A DNA stretch of 64,000 nt from Mesostigma viride (taxonomy: Eukaryota > Streptophyta > Mesostigmatophyceae > Mesostigmatales > Mesostigmataceae): NCBI GenBank assembly GCA_009746045.1, contig RPFO01001560.1, positions 1 to 64,000 on the forward strand, given 5' to 3'. Below the pieces are notes generated by a model that made no database searches, was not told the origin of the DNA, and saw nothing but the letters and a program-made list of their open reading frames with translations. Shown here in pieces: positions 34,501 through 47,479 of this stretch (the stretch's first letter is position 1; each line of letters starts with the position of its first letter). Both the position numbers and the translations under genes were made by a program.

Positions 34501-35896
34501 CGCAATTGCCGGCATGCACACACACGTACATCCACCGCGCACGCAAGGGGCAACTGCACACACATGTACACACACCGCGCACGCTTGGGGCAGCTGCACT
34601 CACATGTACACACACCGCGCACGCAAGGGCCGGCTGCACACACACGTACATACACCGCGCACGCAAGGGGACACTGCAAACACATGTACACACACCGCGC
34701 ACGCAAGGGGCAACTGCACACACACGTACACACACCGCGCACGCTTGGGGCGGCTGCACACACACGTACCTACACCGCGCACGCAAGGGGCGGCTGCACA
34801 CACACGTACATCCACCGCGCACGCAAGGGGCAACTGCACACACATGTACACACACCGCGCACGCTTGGGGCAGCTGCACTCACATGTACACACACCGCGC
34901 ACGCAAGGGGCGGCTGCACACACACGTACATCCACCGCGCACGCAAGGGGCAACTGCACACACACGTACATCCACCGCGCACGCAAGGGGCGGCTGCACA
35001 CACACGTACACACACCGCGCACGCAAGGGGCAACTGCACACACATGTACACACACCGCGCACGCTTGGGGCGGCTGCACACACACGTACCTACACCGCGC
35101 ACGCAAGGGGCGGCTGCACACACACGTACATACACCGCGCACGCAAGGGGCAACTGCACACACATGTACATACACCGCGCACGCAAGGGGCAACTGCACA
35201 CACATGTACACACACCGCGCACGCAAGGGGCAACTGCACACACACGCACACACACCGCGCACGCTTGGGGCGGCTGCACACACACGTACCTACACCGCGC
35301 ACGCAAGGGGCGGCTGCACACACACGTACATCCACCGCGCACGCAAGGGGCAACTGCACACACATGTACACACACCGCGCACGCTTGGGGCAGCTGCACT
35401 CACATGTACACACACCGCGCACGCAAGGGCCGGCTGCACACACACGAAAAACCACCGCGCACGCAAGGGGCAACTGCACACACACGTACATCCACCGCGC
35501 ACGCAAGGGGCGGCTGCACACACACGTACACACACCGCGCACGCAAGGGGCAACTGCACACACATGTACACACACCGCGCACGCTTGGGGCGGCTGCACA
35601 CACACGTACCTACACCGCGCACGCAAGGGGCGGCTGCACACACACGTACATACACCGCGCACGCAAGGGGCAACTGCACACACATGTACATACACCGCGC
35701 AACCACGGGGCGGCTGCACACACACGTACATACACCGCGCACGCAAGGGGCAACTGCACACACATGTACACACACCGCGCACGCTTGGGGCGGCTGCACA
35801 CACACGTACCTACACCGCGCACGCAAGGGGCGGCTGCACACACACGTACATACACCGCGCACGCAAGGGGCAACTGCACACACATGTACATACACC
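31559..35896. repeat. 40-bp minisatellite, segment 5
   Basis: About 108 units, with 520-bp blocks at 32080/32600, 33400/33919 and 34880/35400. The stretch 33809-34879 has the same variant order as 16440-17510 and 45824-46894. Bracketed by A copies in opposite orientation. Confidence 0.95.
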
Positions 35897-37902
35897 ATCC
35901 AATTGCTGCTTTAGTTCCATTGGAGTGAGGGGCTGCCAGAGAAACATGTTTATTACAAATACGTGTTAGGCACACGTCCAAGCCATTAGCTAACCTAAGA
36001 ATCTGCAGTTTCTAAGCTAACTAGGCCACACAACAAGGGCCGAAACATCATACCAGTCATAAGGACCTGGGCCAGTCAAGAGGACCTGGGCTTTGTAACA
36101 TCCGTCTGGCAGCAAGGGTGGGTGGGTGGGAGCTGCAAAGAGGAGTGGTTGTTGCCCCGCCACAACCCTAAGTATCCACCGTCTACCTAGTCGTAGGTGG
36201 GGTGACGGACGCCAGCCCACTGACCAACAGGCCAGTGGCGCCGCGCCGTCCCCGGTCCACAGGACTGCCCCCGGTCCACAACACAAATTGGACCCGGTCC
36301 ACAGTACCGTCCCCGGTACCCCCCCCCCACAACACCGTACCCCCCCCCTAGTACTGGCTACCTAGTCAGACCTGTCTACTGCGGCCTCCCCTCCCCCTTT
36401 GAGACTTCCGCAGGTCATAGATAGAACGAGCGTGAGCTCACAAAATCCAATTGCTGCTTTAGTTCCATTGGAGTGAGGGGCTGCCAGAGAAACATGTTTA
36501 TTACAAATACGTGTTAGGCACACGTCCAAGCCATTAGCTAACCTAAGAATCTGCAGTTTCTAAGCTAACTAGGCCACACAACAAGGGCCGAAACATCATA
36601 CCAGTCATAAGGACCTGGGCCAGTCAAGAGGACCTGGGCTTTGTAACATCCCGCACCCACTACCTGGCCACTTGGCCGCAAGCTGTCGTATGGCCCAGAC
36701 TTCTCGTCGCCCCCCTTGTCCCCTGCCGCTACCAGTGCTTCATTAACCAGGCGGCAATACAAGGGGGAAGCCAAAAGTATCCCCGTAGGGACCCCCACTG
36801 CGGGGGGTTCTCACCCATGTGGGCACTGCCCTCGGCAGCCACCCCTGCAGGCTCGGCAATTCTTTGTACACCTTTCTTCACAGGCATAGCACCCCCGGCA
36901 CCCCAATGACGCAGCTGCGTCTGGGATCCGCTATCGCCCCGCCCTAACATCCTTCCCCTTCCCCGCTGTGCACCGTCAGTCCCAACAACTCGTCCCCGCT
37001 TAAATTACGCGGCAACGACCCCGCCATTCCGCGCTGGCCGCCGGCCGCTGTCGCCTCACTTGGCACGAGGAAATGTTAGGCTGTTTAGGGTGCTGCCCCC
37101 CCTGGCGCTGGGGCTGCAGCCACCCCGCTCCTATGCTGGCCTGGGGGCTCGATTCCCCCTTCTTCCCATGCTCGTATAGCGCGCTCATGCACTATTCTTG
37201 ACGATATTCATTAGCCAGGCCCAGCACATACGATACGCAACGAACTTGCCTGCGGCGTATTCCCCCTCCGCCTGTAGCTGTTGCCACCCTAGCACCACGA
37301 CTGCCCCGCTTTAGTTGTCCGATCAAGAGTCACTCCCGCGTCTATCCAGACCCCTCCCGCGAGCCCGGGGTGGCGAGTACAACGCAGCAGAAAATAAGAC
37401 AATCTGGCACTGGCAGCTACCGCCTGCACTTCGAACGGCAAGTTCTTGGGGTGCTGCCGACCCCCGTCGCGCAGCAGTAATAACCTTAAATAAAACAGGC
37501 CCCCGAATAATAATTCGGAGGCCGGTAGCTGTGATTTACATTCGGCACCGCCATAGCAGTGCACACACGCCGTCAGTGGGCCGTCGACACAGCTGCAAAG
37601 AGGAGTGGTTGTTGCCCCGCCACAACCCTAAGTATCCACCGTCTACCTAGTCGTAGGTGGGGTGACGGACGCCAGCCCACTGACCAACAGGCCAGTGGCG
37701 CCGCGCCGTCCCCGGTCCACAGGACTGCCCCCGGTCCACAACACAAATTGGACCCGGTCCACAGTACCGTCCCCGGTACCCCCCCCCCCACAACACCGTA
37801 CCCCCCCCCCCTAGTACTGGCTACCAGACCTGTCTACTGCGGCCTCCCCTCCCCCTTTGAGACTTCCGCAGGTCATAGATAGAACGAGCGTGAGCTCACA
37901 AA
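35897..37902 (-). mobile_element. Family A element, copy 5 (first of a tandem pair)
   Basis: Reverse: B2-A2 35897-36444, long part 36445-37902. It joins copy 6 head to tail with no spacer. The A1 end lacks about 6 bp (CTAGTC class) near 37825 compared with the other copies. Confidence 0.85.
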
Positions 37903-39914
37903 ATCCAATTGCTGCTTTAGTTCCATTGGAGTGAGGGGCTGCCAGAGAAACATGTTTATTACAAATACGTGTTAGGCACACGTCCAAGCCATTAGCTAAC
38001 CTAAGAATCTGCAGTTTCTAAGCTAACTAGGCCACACAACAAGGGCCGAAACATCATACCAGTCATAAGGACCTGGGCCAGTCAAGAGGACCTGGGCTTT
38101 GTAACATCCGTCTGGCAGCAAGGGTGGGTGGGTGGGAGCTGCAAAGAGGAGTGGTTGTTGCCCCGCCACAACCCTAAGTATCCACCGTCTACCTAGTCGT
38201 AGGTGGGGTGACGGACGCCAGCCCACTGACCAACAGGCCAGTGGCGCCGCGCCGTCCCCGGTCCACAGGACTGCCCCCGGTCCACAACACAAATTGGACC
38301 CGGTCCACAGTACCGTCCCCGGTACCCCCCCCCCACAACACCGTACCCCCCCCCCTAGTACTGGCTACCTAGTCAGACCTGTCTACTGCGGCCTCCCCTC
38401 CCCCTTTGAGACTTCCGCAGGTCATAGATAGAACGAGCGTGAGCTCACAAAATCCAATTGCTGCTTTAGTTCCATTGGAGTGAGGGGCTGCCAGAGAAAC
38501 ATGTTTATTACAAATACGTGTTAGGCACACGTCCAAGCCATTAGCTAACCTAAGAATCTGCAGTTTCTAAGCTAACTAGGCCACACAACAAGGGCCGAAA
38601 CATCATACCAGTCATAAGGACCTGGGCCAGTCAAGAGGACCTGGGCTTTGTAACATCCCGCACCCACTACCTGGCCACTTGGCCGCAAGCTGTCGTATGG
38701 CCCAGACTTCTCGTCGCCCCCCTTGTCCCCTGCCGCTACCAGTGCTTCATTAACCAGGCGGCAATACAAGGGGGAAGCCAAAAGTATCCCCGTAGGGACC
38801 CCCCACTGCGGGGGGGTTCTCACCCATGTGGGCACTGCCCTCGGCAGCCACCCCTGCAGGCTCGGCAATTCTTTGTACACCTTTCTTCACAGGCATAGCA
38901 CCCCCGGCACCCCAATGACGCAGCTGCGTCTGGGATCCGCTATCGCCCCGCCCTAACATCCTTCCCCTTCCCCGCTGTGCACCGTCAGTCCCAACAACTC
39001 GTCCCCGCTTAAATTACGCGGCAACGACCCCGCCATTCCGCGCTGGCCGCCGGCCGCTGTCGCCTCACTTGGCACGAGGAAATGTTAGGCTGTTTAGGGT
39101 GCTGCCCCCCCTGGCGCTGGGGCTGCAGCCACCCCGCTCCTATGCTGGCCTGGGGGCTCGATTCCCCCTTCTTCCCATGCTCGTATAGCGCGCTCATGCA
39201 CTATTCTTGACGATATTCATTAGCCAGGCCCAGCACATACGGTACGCAACGAACTTGCCTGCGGCGTATTCCCCCTCCGCCTGTAGCTGTTGCCACCCTA
39301 GCATCACGACTGCCCCGCTTTAGTTGTCCGATCAAGAGTCACTCCCGCGTCTATCCAGACCCCTCCCGCGAGCCCGGGGTGGCGAGTACAACGCAGCAGA
39401 AAATAAGACAATCTGGCACTGGCAGCTACCGCCTGCACTTCGAACGGCAAGTTCTTGGGGTGCTGCCGACCCCCGTCGCGCAGCCGTAATAACCTTAAAT
39501 AAAACAGGCCCCCGAATAATAATTCGGAGGCCGGTAGCTGTGATTTACATTCGGCACCGCCATAGCAGTGCACACACGCCGTCAGTGGGCCGTCGACACA
39601 GCTGCAAAGAGGAGTGGTTGTTGCCCCGCCACAACCCTAAGTATCCACCGTCTACCTAGTCGTAGGTGGGGTGACGGACGCCAGCCCACTGACCAACAGG
39701 CCAGTGGCGCCGCGCCGTCCCCGGTCCACAGGACTGCCCCCGGTCCACAACACAAATTGGACCCGGTCCACAGTACCGTCCCCGGTACCCCCCCCCCACA
39801 ACACCGTACCCCCCCCCCTAGTACTGGCTACCTAGTCAGACCTGTCTACTGCGGCCTCCCCTCCCCCTTTGAGACTTCCGCAGGTCATAGATAGAACGAG
39901 CGTGAGCTCACAAA
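37903..39914 (-). mobile_element. Family A element, copy 6 (second of a tandem pair)
   Basis: Reverse: B2-A2 37903-38451, long part 38452-39914. The outer flanks of the pair rejoin as ATACACC|GCGCAACC; this empty site is found at 18527/18528. Nearly identical to copy 5, as expected when a circle integrates next to a resident element. Confidence 0.85.
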
Positions 39915-42900
39915 GCGCAACCACGGGGCGGCTGCACACACACGTACACACACCGCGCACGCAAGGGGCAGCTGCACACACACGTACATACACCATGCAC
40001 GCAAGGGGCTGCACACACACTTACACACACCTTGCACGCAAGGGCCGGCATGCACACACACTGGCATACACCGCGCACGCAAGGGGCGGCTGCACACACG
40101 TACATACACCGCGCACGCAAGGGGCGAGTGCACACACACGTACACACACCGCGCACGCAATTAAGGGACGGCTGCACACACACGTACATACACCGCGCAC
40201 GCAAGGGGCAACGGCACTCACATGTACATACACCATGCACGCAAGGGGCGGCTGCACACACACGTACACACACCATGCACGCAAGGAGCGACTTCACGCA
40301 CAGGTACACACACCATGCACGCAAGGTTCGGCTGCACACACATGTACATCCACCGCGCACGCAAGGGGCGGCTGCACACACATGTACATACACCATGCAC
40401 GCAAGGGGCGGCTGCACACACCTGTACATCCACCGCGCACGCAAGGGGCGAGTGCACACACACGTACCTACACCGCGCACGCAAGGGGCGGCTGCACACA
40501 CATGTACACACACCGCGCACGCAAGGGGCGGCTGCACACACACGTACACACACCATGCACGCAATTGCCGGCATGCACACACACGTACATCCACCGCGCA
40601 CGCAAGGGGCAACTGCACACACATGTACACACACCGCGCACGCTTGGGGCAGCTGCACTCACATGTACACACACCGCGCACGCTTGGGGCGGCTGCACAC
40701 ACACGTACATACACCGGGCACGCAAGGGGCGGCTGCACTTACATGTACACACACCACGCACGCAAGGGGCGGCTGCACACACACGTACATACACCGCGCA
40801 CGCAAGGACCGGCTCCACTCACATGTACATCCACCGCGCAACCACGGGGCGGCTGCACACACACGTACATACACCGCGCACGCAAGGGGCTGCTGCACAC
40901 ACACTTACACACAAAATGCACGCTTGGGGCGACGGCACTCACATGTACATACACCGCGCACGAAAGGGGTGGCTGCACACACACGTACATCCACCGCGCA
41001 CGCAAGGGGCGGCTGCACACACACATACATACACCATGCACGCAAGGGGCGAGTGCAAAAACATGTACATACACCGCGCACGCAAGGGGCAACTGCCCAC
41101 ACATGGACATACACCATGCACGCAAGGGGCGGCTGCACACACATGTACATCCACCGCGCACGCAAGGGGCGAGTGCACACACATGTACACACACCGCGCA
41201 CGCTTGGGGCGGCTGCACACACACGTACCTACACCGCGCACGCAAGGGGCGGCTGCACACACACGTACATCCACCGCGCACGCAAGGGGCAACTGCACAC
41301 ACATGTACACACACCGCGCACGCTTGGGGCAGCTGCACTCACATGTACACACACCGCGCACGCAAGGGCCGGCTGCACACACACGTACATCCACCGCGCA
41401 CGCAAGGGGCAACTGCACACACACGTACATACACCGCGCACGCAAGGGGCGGCTGCACACACACGTACACACACCGCGCACGCAAGGGGCAACTGCACAC
41501 ACATGTACACACACCGCGCACGCTTGGGGCGGCTGCACACACACGTACCTACACCGCGCACGCAAGGGGCAACTGCACACACATGTACACACACCGCGCA
41601 CGCAAGGGGCAACTGCACACACACGTACACACACCGCGCACGCTTGGGGCGGCTGCACACACACGTACCTACACCGCGCACGCAAGGGGCGGCTGCACAC
41701 ACACGTACATCCACCGCGCACGCAAGGGGCAACTGCACACACATGTACACACACCGCGCACGCTTGGGGCAGCTGCACACACACGTACCTACACCGCGCA
41801 CGCAAGGGGCGGCTGCACACACACGTACATCCACCGCGCACGCAAGGGGCAACTGCACACACACGTACATCCACCGCGCACGCAAGGGGCGGCTGCACAC
41901 ACACGTACACACACCGCGCACGCAAGGGGCAACTGCACACACATGTACACACACCGCGCACGCAAGGGGCAGCTGCACTCACATGTACACACACCGCGCA
42001 CGCAAGGGCCGGCTGCACACACACGTACATCCACCGCGCACGCAAGGGGCAACTGCACACACACGTACATACACCGCGCACGCAAGGGGCGGCTGCACAC
42101 ACACGTACACACACCGCGCACGCAAGGGGCAACTGCACACACATGTACACACACCGCGCACGCTTGGGGCGGCTGCACACACACGTACCTACACCGCGCA
42201 CGCAAGGGGCAACTGCACACACATGTACACACACCGCGCACGCAAGGGGCAACTGCACACACACGTACACACACCGCGCACGCTTGGGGCGGCTGCACAC
42301 ACACGTACCTACACCGCGCACGCAAGGGGCGGCTGCACACACACGTACATCCACCGCGCACGCAAGGGGCAACTGCACACACATGTACACACACCGCGCA
42401 CGCTTGGGGCAGCTGCACACACACGTACCTACACCGCGCACGCAAGGGGCGGCTGCACACACACGTACATCCACCGCGCACGCAAGGGGCAACTGCACAC
42501 ACACGTACATCCACCGCGCACGCAAGGGGCGGCTGCACACACACGTACATCCACCGCGCACGCAAGGGGCGGCTGCACACACACGTACACACACCGCGCA
42601 CGCAAGGGGCGGCTGCACACACACGTACCTACACCGCGCACGCAAGGGGCGGCTGCACACACACGTACATACACCGCGCACGCAAGGGGCAACTGCACAC
42701 ACATGTACATACACCGCGCACGCAAGGGGCAACTGCACACACATGTACACACACCGCGCACGCAAGGGGCAACTGCACACACACGTACACACACCGCGCA
42801 CGCTTGGGGCGGCTGCACACACACGTACCTACACCGCGCACGCAAGGGGCGGCTGCACACACACGTACATCCACCGCGCACGCAAGGGGCAACTGCACAC

Positions 42901-45900
42901 ACATGTACACACACCGCGCACGCTTGGGGCAGCTGCACTCACATGTACACACACCGCGCACGCAAGGGCCGGCTGCACACACACGTACATCCACCGCGCA
43001 CGCAAGGGGCAACTGCACACACACGTACATCCACCGCGCACGCAAGGGGCGGCTGCACACACACGTACACACACCGCGCACGCAAGGGGCAACTGCACAC
43101 ACATGTACACACACCGCGCACGCTTGGGGCGGCTGCACACACACGTACCTACACCGCGCACGCAAGGGCCGGCTGCACACACACGTACATACACCGCGCA
43201 CGCAAGGGGCAGCTGCACTCACATGTACACACACCGCGCACGCAAGGGGCGACTGCACACACATGTACATCCACCGCGCACGCAAGGGCCGGCTGCACAC
43301 ACACGTACACACACCATGCACGCAAGGGCCGGCTGCACACACACGTACATCCACCGCGCACGCAAGGGGCGAGTGCACACACACGTACACACACCGCGCA
43401 CGCTTGGGGCGGCTGCACACACACGTACCTACACCGCGCACGCAAGGGGCGGCTGCACACACACGTACATCCACCGCGCACGCAAGGGGCAACTGCACAC
43501 ACATGTACACACACCGCGCACGCTTGGGGCAGCTGCACTCACATGTACACACACCGCGCACGCAAGGGCCGGCTGCACACACACGTACCTACACCGCGCA
43601 CGCAAGGGGCAACTGCACACACATGTACACACACCGCGCACGCAAGGGGCAACTGCACACACACGTACACACACCGCGCACGCTTGGGGCGGCTGCACAC
43701 ACACGTACCTACACCGCGCACGCAAGGGGCGGCTGCACACACACGTACATCCACCGCGCACGCAAGGGGCAACTGCACACACATGTACACACACCGCGCA
43801 CGCTTGGGGCAGCTGCACTCACATGTACACACACCGCGCACGCAAGGGGCGGCTGCACACACACGTACATCCACCGCGCACGCAAGGGGCAACTGCACAC
43901 ACACGTACATCCACCGCGCACGCAAGGGGCGGCTGCACACACACGTACACACACCGCGCACGCAAGGGGCAACTGCACACACATGTACACACACCGCGCA
44001 CGCTTGGGGCGGCTGCACACACACGTACCTACACCGCGCACGCAAGGGGCGGCTGCACACACACGTACATACACCGCGCACGCAAGGGGCAACTGCACAC
44101 ACATGTACATACACCGCGCACGCAAGGGGCAACTGCACACACATGTACACACACCGCGCACGCAAGGGGCAACTGCACACACACGTACACACACCGCGCA
44201 CGCTTGGGGCGGCTGCACACACACGTACCTACACCGCGCACGCAAGGGGCGGCTGCACACACACGTACATCCACCGCGCACGCAAGGGGCAACTGCACAC
44301 ACATGTACACACACCGCGCACGCTTGGGGCAGCTGCACTCACATGTACACACACCGCGCACGCAAGGGCCGGCTGCACACACACGAAAAACCACCGCGCA
44401 CGCAAGGGGCAACTGCACACACACGTACATCCACCGCGCACGCAAGGGGCGGCTGCACACACACGTACACACACCGCGCACGCAAGGGGCAACTGCACAC
44501 ACATGTACACACACCGCGCACGCTTGGGGCGGCTGCACACACACGTACCTACACCGCGCACGCAAGGGGCGGCTGCACACACACGTACATACACCGCGCA
44601 CGCAAGGGGCAACTGCACACACATGTACATACACCGCGCAACCACGGGGCGGCTGCACACACACGTACATACACCGCGCACGCAAGGGGCAACTGCACAC
44701 ACATGTACACACACCGCGCACGCTTGGGGCGGCTGCACACACACGTACCTACACCGCGCACGCAAGGGGCGGCTGCACACACACGTACATACACCGCGCA
44801 CGCAAGGGGCAACTGCACACACATGTACATACATCGCGCAACCACGGGGCGGCTGCACACACACGTACACACACCGCGCACGCAAGGGGCAGCTGCACAC
44901 ACACGTACATACACCATGCACGCAAGGGGCTGCACACACACTTACACACACCTTGCACGCAAGGGCCGGCATGCACACACACTGGCATACACCGCGCACG
45001 CAAGGGGCGGCTGCACACACGTACATACACCGCGAACGCAAGGGGCGGCTGCACACACACGTACATACACCGCGCACGCAAGGGGCGGCTGCACACATAC
45101 GTACACACACCGCGCACGCTTGGGGCAGCTGCACTCACATGTACACACACCGCGCACGCAAGGGCCGGCTGCACACACACGTACATACACCGCGCACGCA
45201 AGGGGCAACTGCACACACATGTACACACACCGCGCACGCAAGGGGCAACTGCACACACACGTACACACACCGCGCACGCTTGGGGCGGCTGCACACACAC
45301 GTACCTACACCGCGCACGCAAGGGGCGGCTGCACACACACGTACATACACCGCGCACGCAAGGGGCAACTGCACACACATGTACACACACCGCGCACGCT
45401 TGGGGCAGCTGCACTCACATGTACACACACCGCGCACGCAAGGGTCGGCTGCACACACACGTACATCCACCGCGCACGCAAGGGGCAACTGCACACACAC
45501 GTACATCCACCGCGCACGCAAGGGGCGGCTGCACACACACGTACACACACCGCGCACGCAAGGGGCAACTGCACACACATGTACACACACCGCGCACGCT
45601 TGGGCGGCTGCACACACACGTACCTACACCGCGCACGCAAGGGGCGGCTGCACACACACGTACATACACCGCGCACGCAAGGGGCAACTGCACACACATG
45701 TACATACACCGCGCACGCAAGGGGCAACTGCACACACATGTACACACACCGCGCACGCAAGGGGCAACTGCACACACACGTACACACACCGCGCACGCTT
45801 GGGGCGGCTGCACACACACGTACCTACACCGCGCACGCAAGGGGCGGCTGCACACACACGTACATCCACCGCGCACGCAAGGGGCAACTGCACACACATG

Positions 45901-47061
45901 TACACACACCGCGCACGCTTGGGGCAGCTGCACTCACATGTACACACACCGCGCACGCAAGGGCCGGCTGCACACACACGTACATCCACCGCGCACGCAA
46001 GGGGCAACTGCACACACACGTACATCCACCGCGCACGCAAGGGGCGGCTGCACACACACGTACACACACAGCGCACGCAAGGGGCAACTGCACACACATG
46101 TACACACACCGCGCACGCTTGGGGCGGCTGCACACACACGTACCTACACCGCGCACGCAAGGGCCGGCTGCACACACACGTACATACACCGCGCACGCAA
46201 GGGGCAACTGCACACACATGTACATACACCGCGCAACCACGGGGCGGCTGCACACACACGTACATACACCGCGCACGCTTGGGGCAGCTGCACTCACATG
46301 TACACACACCGCGCACGCAAGGGGCGACTGCACACACATGTACATCCACCGCGCACGCAAGGGCCGGCTGCACACACACGTACACACACCATGCACGCAA
46401 GGGCCGGCTGCACACACACGTACATCCACCGCGCACGCAAGGGGCAACTGCACACACACGTACACACACCGCGCACGCAAGGGGCGGCTGCACACACACG
46501 TACACACACCATGCACGCAATTGCCGGCATGCACACACACGTACATCCACCGCGCACGCAAGGGGCAACTGCACACACATGTACACACACCGCGCACGCT
46601 TGGGGCAGCTGCACTCACATGTACACACACCGCGCACGCAAGGGGCGGCTGCACACACACGTACATACACCGCGCACGCAAGGGGCAACTGCACACACAT
46701 GTACACACACCGCGCACGCAAGGGGCAACTGCACACACACGTACACACACCGCGCACGCTTGGGGCGGCTGCACACACACGTACCTACACCGCGCACGCA
46801 AGGGGCGGCTGCACACACACGTACATCCACCGCGCACGCAAGGGGCAACTGCACACACATGTACACACACCGCGCACGCTTGGGGCAGCTGCACTCACAT
46901 GTACACACACCGCGCACGCAAGGGGCGGCTGCACACACACGTACATCCACCGCGCACGCAAGGGGCAACTGCACACACACGTACATCCACCGCGCACGCA
47001 AGGGGCGGCTGCACACACACGTACACACACCGCGCACGCAAGGGGCAACTGCACACACATG
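39915..47061. repeat. 40-bp minisatellite, segment 6
   Basis: About 179 units. 39915-41150 repeats 18528-19761, then continues with the sequence of 27960 onward, so it holds the empty site of A copy 3 (41148). The A copy 4 empty site is at 43298. It ends with the left target duplication (ACATG, 47057-47061) of the LTR retrotransposon. Confidence 0.96.
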
Positions 47062-47469
47062 AGTTAGCTGAGATACCTCGAGGCTGACTTGTGGCCGGAG
47101 CCACACAGGGGAACATACAGTGTGACCGGAGTTATTCTGGCGGAGACAGAATAACGGTGCCGAGCGCCGGTTGTGGCGCGACGCACACACGTGTACGCAA
47201 GTTACGTAGCTAGCAACTAGTCTAGTGGACGTTGTGCGTAGTAACGTTGCTCCAGGTCTAGAAGCCTCTAGAACCTGGACACGTGGCGGACAAGTGAGCG
47301 TAGTCCAGTTGTCCTAGGGATCTCGTGTGAGTGATGTGTCCACGACATATAATGTGTGCCCACATATGGAGTGAATAATGACAAGGAACGCCCGATCCCT
47401 GGCGTTGCTGCAGCCATCATTCTCACACTGAGTCCCCAACGTCTCCGACGTACATCTATATATCTAACT
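47062..47469 (+). repeat. 5' LTR
   Basis: 408 bp, AGTTAGCTGAG...ATCTAACT. A TATA-like CATATAAT lies at about 47346. The first bases after the LTR (47470, TGGATTAGACATGG) start with TGG, as expected for a primer-binding site pairing with a tRNA CCA end; the Gag ATG overlaps it at 47480. Confidence 0.9.
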
Positions 47470-47479
47470 TGGATTAGAC

